This document shows, in pieces, positions 42,878-52,387 of a stretch of DNA of 64,000 nt. The notes below the pieces were generated by a model. It saw nothing but the letters and a program-made list of their open reading frames with translations, was not told where the DNA came from and searched no databases. Origin of the DNA: an uncultured bacterium (GTDB taxonomy: Bacteria; Planctomycetota; UBA1135; GCA-002686595); contig CADEGS010000003.1 of assembly GCA_902826945.1 (NCBI GenBank), forward strand, positions 31,194 to 95,193, given 5' to 3'. The position numbers and the translations under genes were made by a program. Position 1 is the first letter of the stretch. The number at the start of each line of letters is the position of its first letter.

Positions 42878-44487
42878 TAGCCGAGCGTCAGCACCTGCGC
42901 GTTCGAGAGCGCGAAGGGCTGCACGCCGAAGAGGTGCATGCCCTGCGCGTGGACCGCGAGCCCGCACAGGCTCGGGTCGGCGGGGATCGGCACCGTCGTC
43001 GCGAAGCTGCCCGACTGCACCGGGAAGCCGAACAGCTCGCCCGCGGGGTGGGCGACGTCGACGAGCAGCACCTGGCCGCCGCCCAGCGTCGCGCTCAGCC
43101 CGCCGAGGAAGCCGATCACGGTGCTCGCGTCGTGCCCGGTCGTGCCGACGTCCACGAGGAGGTCGAGCGTGGCGCCCAGCACCGGGCGCCCGAGCGCGCT
43201 GCCGCCGAGCGTGAAGGAGCTCGGGTTGGCGCCCGCGTCCTGCGCCACGGCCCCTGCCACGACCAGGGTCCACGAGCGCGTCTCGCGCATCAGCGCGTCG
43301 CGCTTGGCCTCGTCCCTGACCCAGTCGGTGGCGTCCACGACCTCGACCGAGAGCGTGTGGGACCCCGGGCCCAGCGCGAGCGTGCCCGCGTCCAGGCTGG
43401 CGCCCGTCGCGCCGGGGATCGGGACGCCGTCGAGCGACCACTGCACGTCCAGCCCGTGCGTCGGCTGCACGAGCGTCAGCGAGTAGACGGCCGACGGGTC
43501 GCACAGGGCGGCGTCCGTGGCGGCGTCGATCGGGTCCACCTGCTCGTAGATCTTGAAGATCATCTGCTCGCGGTTGATGCCCTGGAACGGCCGCCCCAGG
43601 TTGCGCATCAGCGAGTTGTTCGTCGGCCGGTAGATGCCGAACACCGAGTAGTTGCAGCCCTCGAACGTGCCCACGCCCGCCACGCCGAACCAGCGGAACC
43701 ACTTCGCCTGCAGCGCGCTCATCTGCGACTGCACGTGGATGCTGGCGTTGGCCGCGGCCGGCTCGCCGCCGGTGTAGGTCTGCGGCCCGCCGTAGTCGTA
43801 CTCGTCGGCCAGGTCGCCCATCGAGTGCCCGAACTCGTGCAGCGCGATCTCGATCGCCGAGTCGTTCGCGGCCGCCAGCGTGCCCAGCTCGCTCCCCGGG
43901 TAGCCGGCGCCGCCGTACTTGCTCGAGTTCGCGAGCGCCAGCACCTGGTCGATGTCGGGCGCGGCGCCGGCGCGGTTGTAGGCCTTGTTCACGTTCACGC
44001 ACAGGAGGCGCTCGGTGCCGCCGCACCAGTACGCCATGTCGAGCGCGGTGTTGCGCGCGATGCCCTGCACCGGGTCGTTGTCCACGCCGGAGTCCGTGGA
44101 GGTGACGTCCACGCGGTGCACGTTGAAGAAGGCGACGTAGTGGTCGAGCGGCTCCTTGGCGAAGAACACCGGCAGGATCCCGTCCACGTCGCTCGCGTAC
44201 GTGCCGAGCTGACCCGCCTGGTAGCCGTCCCCGACGAACACGAGGTCGATGCGGTTCGCCGTCGGCCCGTTGTCCATCAGGGTGGTCACCGGGTCGAGGC
44301 TCTCGGGCAACGGCTCGCCCGTGCGCTCGTGCATGGGGTTGCCCGGCTGGACGAGCACCCGGCCGCCGCGCAGGCGGTCGCCGGAGGACTCGAGGTAGTC
44401 GTAGTAGACGAAGCGCGCGGCTTCGACGGGCTGCCCGGCGTCGGCGGCGGCGACCTGGAGCGCGAGGAGGAGCAGGGGCTGGGTCAT
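42874..44487 (-). CDS. Secreted M64-family metallopeptidase
   Basis: A 537-residue exported zincin of the IgA-peptidase M64 family. The zinc site is HEFGHSMGDLADEYD (His217, Glu218, His221), preceded by IDLVFVGDGYQAGQ near residue 80, another family mark. An Ig-like segment follows near 330-400. The last 110 residues are a beta module ending LSNAQVLTLGY that resembles the C-terminal module of the M14 protein at 23376. The stop codon falls inside the MITE-like element, so the original last residues may have been altered by the insertion. TAGCCT at 44521-44526 may be the -10 box. Confidence 0.9.
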   Translation of the reverse strand: MTQPLLLLALQVAAADAGQPVEAARFVYYDYLESSGDRLRGGRVLVQPGNPMHERTGEPLPESLDPVTTLMDNGPTANRIDLVFVGDGYQAGQLGTYASDVDGILPVFFAKEPLDHYVAFFNVHRVDVTSTDSGVDNDPVQGIARNTALDMAYWCGGTERLLCVNVNKAYNRAGAAPDIDQVLALANSSKYGGAGYPGSELGTLAAANDSAIEIALHEFGHSMGDLADEYDYGGPQTYTGGEPAAANASIHVQSQMSALQAKWFRWFGVAGVGTFEGCNYSVFGIYRPTNNSLMRNLGRPFQGINREQMIFKIYEQVDPIDAATDAALCDPSAVYSLTLVQPTHGLDVQWSLDGVPIPGATGASLDAGTLALGPGSHTLSVEVVDATDWVRDEAKRDALMRETRSWTLVVAGAVAQDAGANPSSFTLGGSALGRPVLGATLDLLVDVGTTGHDASTVIGFLGGLSATLGGGQVLLVDVAHPAGELFGFPVQSGSFATTVPIPADPSLCGLAVHAQGMHLFGVQPFALSNAQVLTLGY

Positions 44488-44694
44488 GGCGGGGAGGGGG
44501 TGCGGGGAGGATCGCGGCCCAGGCTACCACGCCCCCGCGCGTGACGCGGTGCGGCGGCGCCGCCTTCCACCGTGTGCTTCCACGAGTGCAAGCCCTGCGC
44601 GCCGCAGGCTATGATCCACTCGTTCCTGGCGGTCCGGCGGCCGGCGGCGAAGGAGGCCCCGGCCGGGCGGACGAACGCGACGCGAAGGGAGCCC

Positions 44695-45009
44695 ATGCAG
44701 GTTCAGGTTCACGGACAGGGTCTGGAGGTCGGCGATCGGTTGCGCACGTTCGTCGAGGGCCGCGTGCAGGAAGAGCTGCACCACCTGAGCGACAAGCTCA
44801 CGCGCGTGGAGGTCCACCTGCGCGACCTCAACGCGGGCAAGGGCGGCGTGGACAAGCGCTGCACGGCCGAGGCGCGCCCGCGCGGTCTGGATCCGATCGT
44901 CGTCGACCACGACGCGACCGAGATCACCGACGCCGTGCACGGCGCGCTGGGCAAGCTGCAGCGCGCCCTGCAGCACCGCTTCGACCGCCTGCGCGACACG
45001 CACCGCTAG
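44695..45009 (+). CDS. hpf: Ribosome hibernation promoting factor/RaiA-like (short form)
   Basis: A 104-residue protein with the S30AE fold pattern. MQVQVHGQGLEVGDRLRTFV leads, then KLTRVEVHLRDLNAG, KRCTAEARPRGLDPIVV and the closing helix TDAVHGALGKLQRALQHRFD. Short HPF/YfiA proteins bind the 30S decoding region and inactivate ribosomes in stationary phase. The ATG follows AAGGGAG. TATGAT at 44610-44615 is a candidate -10 box. The 207 bases upstream contain nothing else recognisable. It ends facing OxyR. Confidence 0.88.
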   Translation: MQVQVHGQGLEVGDRLRTFVEGRVQEELHHLSDKLTRVEVHLRDLNAGKGGVDKRCTAEARPRGLDPIVVDHDATEITDAVHGALGKLQRALQHRFDRLRDTHR

Positions 45010-45058
45010 GCTAGCGGCGCGGGCCGAGGCCCGCCGGCAGCGGAGCGCGCCGCGGCGT

Positions 45059-45967
45059 TCAGGGGCCCGCCCACACCGCGCCGATCGAGCGCGCGAGCAG
45101 GCCGTACTCCCCGGCGCGCGTCGAGGCGCTGCGCCAGGCCAGCACGATCGTGCGCGCGGGGCCCGTCGGCTCCAGCGGCAGCACGACCACGTCGCTCGTG
45201 CGCGACTCGACCGGGACCGCGAGCTCGGGCAAGAGCGTCACGCCCAGCCCGCCGGCGACCATCTGCACCAGCGTGCCCAGGCTCGTCGCGCGGTAGCCGC
45301 GCTGCTCGCTCGCGCCGGCGGCGTTGCACAGCGAGAGCGCCTGGTCGCGCAGGCAGTGTCCCTCCTCGAGCAGGAGGATCGGCTCGCCCTCGAGCTCCTC
45401 CAGCCGCACGCTCGCGCGCGCCGCCAGGCGGTGCCCGCGCGGCAGCGCGGCCAGGAACGGGTCGGAGAAGAGCGTCTCGACCGCGCAGCCCGGCAGGCTC
45501 GCCTCGAGCGCCAGGAGCAGCACGTCGAGCTCGCCGCGCTGCAGGCGCTCGACCAGCGTGCTCGTGTGCTCCTCGCGCAGCACGAGCTCGAGCGCGGGAT
45601 GGCGCTCGCGCAGCCCGGGCAGGAGGCGCGGCAGGAGGTAGGGCGCGACGGTCGGGATCACGCCCAGGCGCAGCTCGCCCGCGAGCGGCTCGCCGAAGCC
45701 GCGCGCCAGGTCGAGCAGGCGGTCCACGCGCTCCAGCGCGGCCCGCGCGGGCTCGGCCAGCGCGCGGCCGGCCGCCGTGGGCAGCACGCGGCGCCGGTCG
45801 CGCTCGAAGAGCGCCACGCCCAGGCGCGCCTCGAGCTCCTGGATCTGCGCGCTGAGCGAGGGCTGGCTGACGAAGCACGCCTCGGCCGCGGCGCGGAAGC
45901 CCAGGTGCTCGGAGAGCGCCAGGAAGTACTCGAGCTGGCGCAGCGTGGGCCGCTCGCGCGCGCTCAC
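45059..45967 (-). CDS. oxyR: LysR-type peroxide sensor OxyR
   Basis: A 302-residue LysR-family regulator. The N-terminal winged helix reads LRQLEYFLALSEHLGFRAAA and FVSQPSLSAQIQELEARLGV. The effector domain carries Cys205 and Cys214 in LLEEGHCLRDQALSLC, with the same nine-residue spacing as the redox pair of E. coli OxyR. It should therefore sense hydrogen peroxide by disulfide formation. The start is a GTG at 45967. It lies directly downstream of the formate dehydrogenase gene (123-base gap), and a TACACT box at 46061-46066 suggests its own promoter. Confidence 0.93.
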   Translation of the reverse strand: MSARERPTLRQLEYFLALSEHLGFRAAAEACFVSQPSLSAQIQELEARLGVALFERDRRRVLPTAAGRALAEPARAALERVDRLLDLARGFGEPLAGELRLGVIPTVAPYLLPRLLPGLRERHPALELVLREEHTSTLVERLQRGELDVLLLALEASLPGCAVETLFSDPFLAALPRGHRLAARASVRLEELEGEPILLLEEGHCLRDQALSLCNAAGASEQRGYRATSLGTLVQMVAGGLGVTLLPELAVPVESRTSDVVVLPLEPTGPARTIVLAWRSASTRAGEYGLLARSIGAVWAGP

Positions 45968-46090
45968 GCCCGCCCTCGCGGCGCGCGGCGCCGGCGGGGC
46001 TCGGACGGGCGGCCGAGCGGGTCGGGCTTCGTCGGTCTCATCGCGCCTCCGGCGGGAGGGAGTGTAGCCGGCGGCCGGTGCGACGCGCGC

Positions 46091-48826
46091 TCAGGCCGGC
46101 GAGGTGCGGGCCGCCTCGATGCGCACGGCGCAGACCTTGAGCTCGGCCGTGTCCGTCTGCGGGTCGTAGCCCGAGCCGGTCAGCGCGTTGATCGGCACGT
46201 CGTTGAAGGCGAAGCTGCAGAAGACCGTGCCGCGCGGCGACTTGCGCGTCGCCGCGACCTTGACGACCACCTCGCCGCGCCGGCTGGAGAGCACGGCCAG
46301 CGCGCCGTCGGCGAGGCCGTAGCGCGCGACGTCGTCGGGGTGCACCTCGACCAGCTCCTCGGGCACGAGGTACTGGCTGCCGACGCTGCGCCCGGTCATC
46401 GTGCGCGTGTGGTAGTGGGCCAGGCGGCGGCCGGTGGTCAGCCACAGCGGGTACTCCTCGTCCACCGTCTCCGCCGGGTCGCGGTAGTCGAGCGTCTTCA
46501 GGAGACCCTTGCCGCGCGGGAACGTGCCGACGTGCAGGACGGGCGTGCCGGGGTGCCCCCGCTCGGGCACCGGCCACTGGTAGCGGCCCTCCGCGATGCG
46601 CTCCCAGTCGAGGCCGTGGTAGATCGGCGAGAGCTCGCACAGCTCGTCGAAGACCTCGCGCGGCGACTCCCACTCGAAGCCGGGGACGCCCAGACGCCGC
46701 GCGAGCCGCGCGAGGATCCACCAGTCCGGCTGCGCCTCGCCCTGCGGCGGCACGGCGGCGCGCACGCGCTGCACGCGGCGCTCGGTGTTCGTGAAGACGC
46801 CGTCGACCTCGCCCCAGGCGGCGGCGGGCAGCACCACGTCGGCGAGCTCGGCCGTCTCGGTGCGGAAGCAGTCGATCACGACCAGGTGCTCGAGGCTCGC
46901 GAGCGCGTGCTCGCAGTGCGCGCGGTCGGGGTCGGAGACGACCGTGTTCTCGCCGCAGATCAGCATGGCGAAGACCGTCTGGCCGGCCTGCTCCAGGGCG
47001 CGCACCTTCGTCATGCCCTTCTCGAGGTCGACCTTGACGCCCCAGGCGCGCTCGAACTTCGCCTGGTTGGCCGGGTCGGTGACGCTCTGGAAGCCGGGGT
47101 AGCTGTTCGGCAGCGCGCCGCAGTCGCCGGCGCCCTGGATGTTGTTCTGGCCGCGCATCGGGTTGATGCCCGTGCCCTCGCGGCCCACGTGGCCGGTCAG
47201 GAGCGCCAGGTTGCACAGGCTCTGCACGTTGTCCACGCCGCACACGTGCTCGGTGATGCCCAGCGTGTAGTAGATCGCCCCGCGCGCGGCGGTCGCGTAG
47301 AGCCGCGCCGCGCGCTCGATGTCGGCGGCCGGCACGCCGGTGAGCTCGGCCGCCCATTCCGGCGTGAAGCGGCGGGCGTGCTCGCGCAGCGCGTCGATGC
47401 CCTCGGTGCGCTCGGCCAGGAAGGCGCGGTTCTCGAGGCCGTCGCGCAGGATCACGTGCGCCATCGCGCCCAGCAGCGCGACGTCCGTCCCCACGCGCAG
47501 CGGCAGGTACAGGTCGGCCTTCTCCGCCAGCGGGATGCGGCGCGGGTCGGCCACGATCAAGGTCGCGCCGCGGCGCAGCGCCTTCTTGATGCGCGTGGCG
47601 GCGACGGGGTGCGCCTCGGTCATGTTCGTGCCGATGCAGAACACGACGTCGGGCTTTTCCATGTCGACGAGCGGGTTGCTCATCGCTCCGCGCCCCAGGG
47701 TGGCGGCCAGACCGGCCACCGTGGGGCTGTGTCAAGCACGGCTGCAGTTGTCGATCTGGTTCGTGCCGAACCCGGCGCGGATCAGCTTCTGCATCGAGTA
47801 GGCCGACTCGTGCGGCGCGCGGCCCGAGGCCACGCCGTAGACCGCGTGGCGGCCGTGGCGCTCGCGCACGGCGGCCAGGCCGGCCGCGGCGCGCTCGAGC
47901 GCCTCGTCCCAGCTCGCCTCGACCAGCACGCCGTCCTTGCGCACGAGCGGGTGGCGCAGCCGCTCGGGGTGCTGCACCCACTGCCAGGAGAACTGGCCCT
48001 TGACGCACAGCGCGCCCTGGTTCGCCGGGCCGTCCATGGCCGGGCGCACGCCGACGATCGTCTCGCCCTTGGCGAGCAGGTCCACCGAGCAGCCGACGCC
48101 GCAGTAGGGGCAGATCGTGCGCGTCTTCGCGATCGGGCCGGGGAGGTCGGCGTGCTGCAGCGCGCGCTGGTCGCCGAGCGCGCCGGTCGGGCAGGTCTGC
48201 ACGCACTGGCCGCAGAAGGTGCAGGCCGAGTCCGCCAGCCGCCCGTCGAACTCGGTCGCGATGCGCGTCCCGAAGCCGCGGCCCGCGACGCTGATCGCGT
48301 AGTCGCCCTCCTGCTCGGCGCACACGCGCACGCAGCGGTAGCAGGAGATGCAGTGGTCGTAGTCGCGCAGGATCATCGGGTTCCCGTCGTCCGGCCGCGA
48401 GCGGCCCGAGCGAGCGCCCGCGAAGCGCGAGCCGTCGGCGCCGTAGCGCGCGGCCAGCGTCGCGAGCTCCTGCGAGGCGTGCCCGCGCAGCGGGTCGATG
48501 CGCGCGCCCTCCGGGTTCTCGGAGACGACCAGCTCGACCAGCGTCCGGCGGTGCGCCTCGAGCGCCTCGCTCCGCGTGCGCACGACCATGCCGGGCTGCG
48601 CGCGCGTCGTGCACGAGGCGACCGGGTTCTTGACGCCCTCGAGCTCGACCACGCACAGCCGGCAGGCGCCGAAGGCCTCGAGGCGCGGGTCGTAGCACAG
48701 CGTCGGCACCTCGCGCGCCTGGCGCGCGGAGACCTGGTAGAGCGTCTCGCCGGGCGTGAACGCGACCGCCTCGCCGTCGAGGCGCAGCGTGGGTCGCTCG
48801 GGCTCGGGCGTGTCGCGCGCGATCAT
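46091..48826 (-). CDS. fdhA: NAD-linked formate dehydrogenase alpha subunit with selenocysteine
   Basis: A 911-residue molybdenum/tungsten formate dehydrogenase read through an in-frame TGA at 47732-47734, which encodes Sec365. The context NQIDNCSRA-U-HSPTVAGLA is where FDH enzymes carry Cys or Sec followed by the catalytic His. The N-terminal domain has a 2Fe-2S site (Cys44, 55, 58, 72), two 4Fe-4S clusters (Cys159-169 and 202-212) and the cofactor-proximal cluster (Cys239, 242, 246, 274). Residues 366-911 are the bis-pterin catalytic part. A SECIS-like hairpin follows the UGA. It pairs with the NuoE-NuoF fusion upstream to couple formate oxidation to NAD. No sel genes are in the window. Confidence 0.93.
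47693..47731 (-). promoter_or_regulatory. SECIS element for UGA decoding
   Basis: Immediately after the UGA the mRNA can fold. An outer CCCCA/UGGGG stem (47722-47726 with 47693-47697) and an inner GGUGGC/GCCGCC stem (47715-47720 with 47702-47707) close a seven-base loop, CGGUCUG. The GGUCU motif starts 18 bases after the UGA, the spacing I recall for E. coli fdhF. This supports SelB-dependent selenocysteine insertion. Confidence 0.8.
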
Positions 48827-48893
48827 GGGCCGCTCCCGGCCGCCGCGGCGGCGGCGGGACGCACGTGCGATGGTAGCAGGCCGGCCCGGTCGC

Positions 48894-50666
48894 TCAAGGC
48901 GCGCGCCGTGCGGCGGCGTCCCCGGGCGCTCCGGCGCGCGCCCGCAGGTGCTCGGCGACGCGCTCGGGGAAGCGCTCCAGCAGGCTCTCGGTCACGAGCG
49001 GCGCCGCCAGGCCCAGGCCGCAGGCGCTGGTCGCCATCATCGTGCGGCCGATGTCGCGCACCTCGCGCCGCCAGGCGTCCGGGTCGCGCGGGCCGAGGCC
49101 GCCCAGGCGCTCGGTCAGCCGCTGCGTCCCGATGCGGCAGGGGAAGCACTTGCCGCACGACTCGTGCGCGAAGAAGGCCATCGCCTGGCGCGCGATCTCG
49201 ACCATGTCGCGCGAGTCGTCGAAGACCATGATCCCGCCCGCGCCGAGGAACGAGCCGCGCGCGCGCAGGCAGGGCTCGTCGAGCGTCGCGTCGAGCTCGC
49301 GCGCGGAGAGGAAGCCGCCCGAGAGCCCGGCCATCGTGACCGCCTGGAACGCGCGCCCCGGCGGCGGCCCGCCGGCCCAGCGCTCGAGCAGCGTCGCGAG
49401 CGGGAGCCCGATCGGCACCTCGTAGTTGCCCGGCCGGCGCACGTCGCCCGACAGGCTGACGATCTTCGTGCCCTTGTGCGGCGCGAGGCCGAGCCCGGCG
49501 TACCAGCGCGCGCCGCGCGCGACGATCGGCGGCACCGAGCACAAGGTCTCGACGTTGTTGACGACCGTCGGCTCGTCCTCGAAGCCGTGCGTGACCGGGT
49601 AGGGCGGCTTGTTGCGCGGGAAGGGGTGCTGGCCCTCGAGGCTGTTCAGGAGCGAGGTCTCCTCGCCGCAGATGTACGCGCCCGCGCCGCGCCGCACGCA
49701 GACGTCGAAGGCGAGCCCGCTGCCGAGGATCGAGCGCCCGAGCAGCCCGGCCGCGCGCGCCTCCTCGATCGCGCGCTCGAGGATCGCCTGCGTGCGCGGG
49801 TACTCGTAGCGCAGGTAGACGATGCCGAGCGTCGCGCCCGTCGCGTGCGCCGCGAGCGCCATGCCCTCGAGCAGCGCGTGCGGGTCGTGGTCCATCAGCA
49901 CGCGGTCCTTGAAGCAGCCCGGCTCGCCCTCGTCGGCGTTGCACACGATCGCCTTGCGCCCGCCGCGCGGCGGCTTCGGCGAGGCGACCTTCCCCGCGGC
50001 CTGCGGCGGGTGGTTGAGCGGCGCCTCGCGCACCGCGCGCCACTTGCGCGCCGTGGGGAAGCCGGCGCCGCCGCGGCCGGCGAGCCCGCTCTCCTCGAGC
50101 GTCGCGAGCAGCGCCTCGGGCGGCTCGCCGAGCGCGCGCTCGAGCGCCGCGTAGCCGCCGCTCGCGCGGTAGCCCGCGAGCGTGCGCCGCGCCGGGTCGC
50201 GCAGGCCGGCGAAGCAGCACTCCTCGCGCCCCTCGGGGTTGGGCGGCGGCAGCGGCGAGTCGCGCTCGACCAGCGCGCCGGCGCTCGCGCCGACGAGCAC
50301 GCGCGCGCCGCGCAGCACGGGCACCGGCTCGTCGCAGCGGCCGGCGCAGGGCATCGCGTGCGCGCCCTCGGGCGCCAGCGCGGCGAGCAGCGCGTCCGCG
50401 CCGTGCAGGCGGCAGATCGGCCCGTCGCACACGCGCGGCGCCGCCCGCCCGCCGGGCTCGCGCGCGAAGTGGTGGTAGAAGGTGACCGTGCCCCACAGGT
50501 CGGCCAGCGGGACGCGCAGCCCCTCGGCCACCGCGCGCAGGGCGTCCTCGGACAGGAAGCCGTCGCGCTCGTGGAAGGCGTGCAGGAGCGGGAGCAGCGG
50601 CGCGGGCTCGGCGCTCCAGCGCGCGACGAGCTCCCGGTCGGCGTCGCTCGCTGCGGGGGCCTGCAT
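48894..50666 (-). CDS. NuoE-NuoF fusion, diaphorase subunit of formate dehydrogenase
   Basis: A 590-residue fusion. Residues 1-125 are the thioredoxin-like 24-kDa domain with 2Fe-2S ligands Cys80, Cys85, Cys107 and Cys111. Residues 150-590 are the 51-kDa NADH/FMN domain with GRGGAGFPTARKW near 198, NADEGEPGCFKDR near 244, GAGAYICGEETSLLNSLEG near 327 and the 4Fe-4S ligands Cys504, 507, 510 and 549. In FDH complexes (FdsBG/HydB types) this unit passes electrons between formate and NAD. It lies between fhs and the Sec-FDH gene on the same strand. A TACCTT box ends six bases before the ATG, so it may also have its own leaderless transcript. Confidence 0.93.
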   Translation of the reverse strand: MQAPAASDADRELVARWSAEPAPLLPLLHAFHERDGFLSEDALRAVAEGLRVPLADLWGTVTFYHHFAREPGGRAAPRVCDGPICRLHGADALLAALAPEGAHAMPCAGRCDEPVPVLRGARVLVGASAGALVERDSPLPPPNPEGREECCFAGLRDPARRTLAGYRASGGYAALERALGEPPEALLATLEESGLAGRGGAGFPTARKWRAVREAPLNHPPQAAGKVASPKPPRGGRKAIVCNADEGEPGCFKDRVLMDHDPHALLEGMALAAHATGATLGIVYLRYEYPRTQAILERAIEEARAAGLLGRSILGSGLAFDVCVRRGAGAYICGEETSLLNSLEGQHPFPRNKPPYPVTHGFEDEPTVVNNVETLCSVPPIVARGARWYAGLGLAPHKGTKIVSLSGDVRRPGNYEVPIGLPLATLLERWAGGPPPGRAFQAVTMAGLSGGFLSARELDATLDEPCLRARGSFLGAGGIMVFDDSRDMVEIARQAMAFFAHESCGKCFPCRIGTQRLTERLGGLGPRDPDAWRREVRDIGRTMMATSACGLGLAAPLVTESLLERFPERVAEHLRARAGAPGDAAARRAP

Positions 50667-50672
50667 GGCATG

Positions 50673-50678
50673 AAGGTA
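50673..50678 (-). promoter_or_regulatory. -10-like box (TACCTT) before the NuoE-NuoF gene
   Basis: TACCTT on the minus strand ends six bases before the ATG at 50666, identical in geometry to the boxes before the PEBP and fhs genes. Confidence 0.35.
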
Positions 50679-50708
50679 GCCCGCGCGGGCGCGCGGTGCG
50701 ACCGACGG

Positions 50709-52343
50709 CTACGAGAGGCCGACGACGCGGCCGTCCTCGAGCCGCATGCGCTCCGCCTGCGGGACGCGCGGCAGGCCGGGCATGCGCAGGATGTCGCCCG
50801 TCAGGACGACCAGGAAGCCGGCGCCGGCGTTGAGCTGCACGCCGCGCACGGTCACCTCGAAGTCGCGCGGCCGGCCGCGCAGCTTGGGGTCGTCGGAGAG
50901 CGAGCTCTGCGTCTTGGCGATGCACACCGGCAGGCCGGCGAGGCCCAGGCGCTCGATCTGGCGCAGGTCGCGCTCGGCGCCCTTCGTGAAGGCGACGTCG
51001 CGCGCGCCGTACATCGCGCGCGCCACGGCGCGCACCTTGTCGGGCACCGCGTCCTCGAGGGCGTACAGCGGCCGGAAGGGCTGCTGGCGCTGGCCGGCCT
51101 GCCCGACGACGAGGCGCGCCAGCTCGAGCGCGCCCGCGCCCCCGTCGGCGTAGTGCGTGGCGAGCGCGCAGGGCACGTCGCGCTCGGCGCAGAAGCGGCG
51201 CACGACCTCGAGCTCCTCGGCCGCGTCCTCGTGGAAGCGGTTCAGCGCGACGATCGGGCGCCGGCCGAAGCAGCCGACGCTCTCGACGTGCTTCTCGAGG
51301 TTCGGCAGCCCGCGCGCCACCGCCGCCGCGTCGGGGCGGGCGAGCTCGTCCTGCGCGCGCCCGCCGTGCATCTTCAGCGCGCGCACCGTGGCGACCAGCA
51401 CGACCACCGCGGCGTCGAGCCCGGCGCCGCGGCACTTGATGTCGAAGAACTTCTCGGCGCCGAGGTCGAAGCCGAAGCCGGCCTCGGTCACGACCCAGTC
51501 GGCCAGATGCAGCGCGCAGCGCGTCGCCAGCACGCTGTTGCAGCCGTGCGCGATGTTGGCGAAGGGGCCGCCGTGCACGATCGCGGGCGTGCCCTCGGCG
51601 GTCTGCACCAGGTTGGGCCGCAGCGCGTCCTGCAGGAGCACCGTCATCGCGCCGCTCACGCCGAGCTGCGCGACCGTCACCGGCCGCTCTTCGAGGTCGA
51701 ACGCGACCACGGTGCGCTCGATGCGCCGCCGCAGGTCGTCCGCGTCCTCCGCCAGGCACAGGATCGCCATCAGCTCGGAGGCGGCGGTGATGTCGAAGGC
51801 GCCCTGGCGCGGGACGCCGTTGGCCTTCCCGCCCAGGCCGATCACGACCTCGCGCAGCGCGCGGTCGTTCACGTCGAGCACGCGCGGCCACACGACGCGC
51901 CGCGCGTCGATGCCGAGCGCGTTGCCGAAGTGCAGGTGGTTGTCGATCACCGCCGCCAGCAGGTTGTGGGCGGCGGTGACGGCGTGGAAGTCGCCGGTGA
52001 AGTGCAGGTTGATGCGCTCGGAGGGGACGAGCTGCGCGCGCCCGCCGCCGGTGCCGCCGCCCTTGACGCCGAAGCAAGGGCCCAGCGAGGGCTCGCGCAG
52101 CGCGACGCACACCGACTCGCCCAGGCGCGCGAGCCCGTCGGAGAGCCCGATCGTGGTCGTCGTCTTGCCCTCGCCCGCGGGCGTGGGGGTGATGGCGGAG
52201 ACCAGGACGAGCCGCGCGGACCCCGCGCCGCGGCGCGGCTCGCCGAGCAGCGCCGGGTCGAGCTTGGCGGCCCACGAGCCGTAGGGATGCAGGTGCTCGG
52301 AGCGCACGCCGAGGCGCTCGGCGACGGCGAGGATGGAGGGCAT
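50709..52343 (-). CDS. fhs: Formate-tetrahydrofolate ligase
   Basis: A 544-residue enzyme that joins formate to tetrahydrofolate using ATP, giving 10-formyl-THF for purines and C1 metabolism. The P-loop TPTPAGEGKTTTTIGLSDGL is near residue 52, followed by REPSLGPCFGVKGGGTGGG, DFHAVTAAHNLLAAVIDNH, VTEAGFGFDLGAEKFFDIKC and DVAFTKGAERDLRQIE. Length and motifs are those of the full family. It heads the fhs-NuoEF-FDH cluster. TAAGCT lies six bases before the ATG, predicting a leaderless message. No other Wood-Ljungdahl genes are present. Confidence 0.96.
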   Translation of the reverse strand: MPSILAVAERLGVRSEHLHPYGSWAAKLDPALLGEPRRGAGSARLVLVSAITPTPAGEGKTTTTIGLSDGLARLGESVCVALREPSLGPCFGVKGGGTGGGRAQLVPSERINLHFTGDFHAVTAAHNLLAAVIDNHLHFGNALGIDARRVVWPRVLDVNDRALREVVIGLGGKANGVPRQGAFDITAASELMAILCLAEDADDLRRRIERTVVAFDLEERPVTVAQLGVSGAMTVLLQDALRPNLVQTAEGTPAIVHGGPFANIAHGCNSVLATRCALHLADWVVTEAGFGFDLGAEKFFDIKCRGAGLDAAVVVLVATVRALKMHGGRAQDELARPDAAAVARGLPNLEKHVESVGCFGRRPIVALNRFHEDAAEELEVVRRFCAERDVPCALATHYADGGAGALELARLVVGQAGQRQQPFRPLYALEDAVPDKVRAVARAMYGARDVAFTKGAERDLRQIERLGLAGLPVCIAKTQSSLSDDPKLRGRPRDFEVTVRGVQLNAGAGFLVVLTGDILRMPGLPRVPQAERMRLEDGRVVGLS

Positions 52344-52349
52344 CCGCAG

Positions 52350-52355
52350 AGCTTA
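52350..52355 (-). promoter_or_regulatory. -10-like box (TAAGCT) of a probable leaderless fhs mRNA
   Basis: TAAGCT on the minus strand ends six bases before the fhs start codon. It is one of the few AT-rich hexamers in this intergenic gap. Confidence 0.4.
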
Positions 52356-52387
52356 GACGAGGCCGCGCCGCTCTCCCAGCGCCGCCC

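Noticed and set aside
46091..48826. Formate dehydrogenase as two genes or a pseudogene
   Set aside because: The two halves are in the same frame. The only interruption is a TGA at the known Sec position with a SECIS-like hairpin, so a selenoprotein explains it better.
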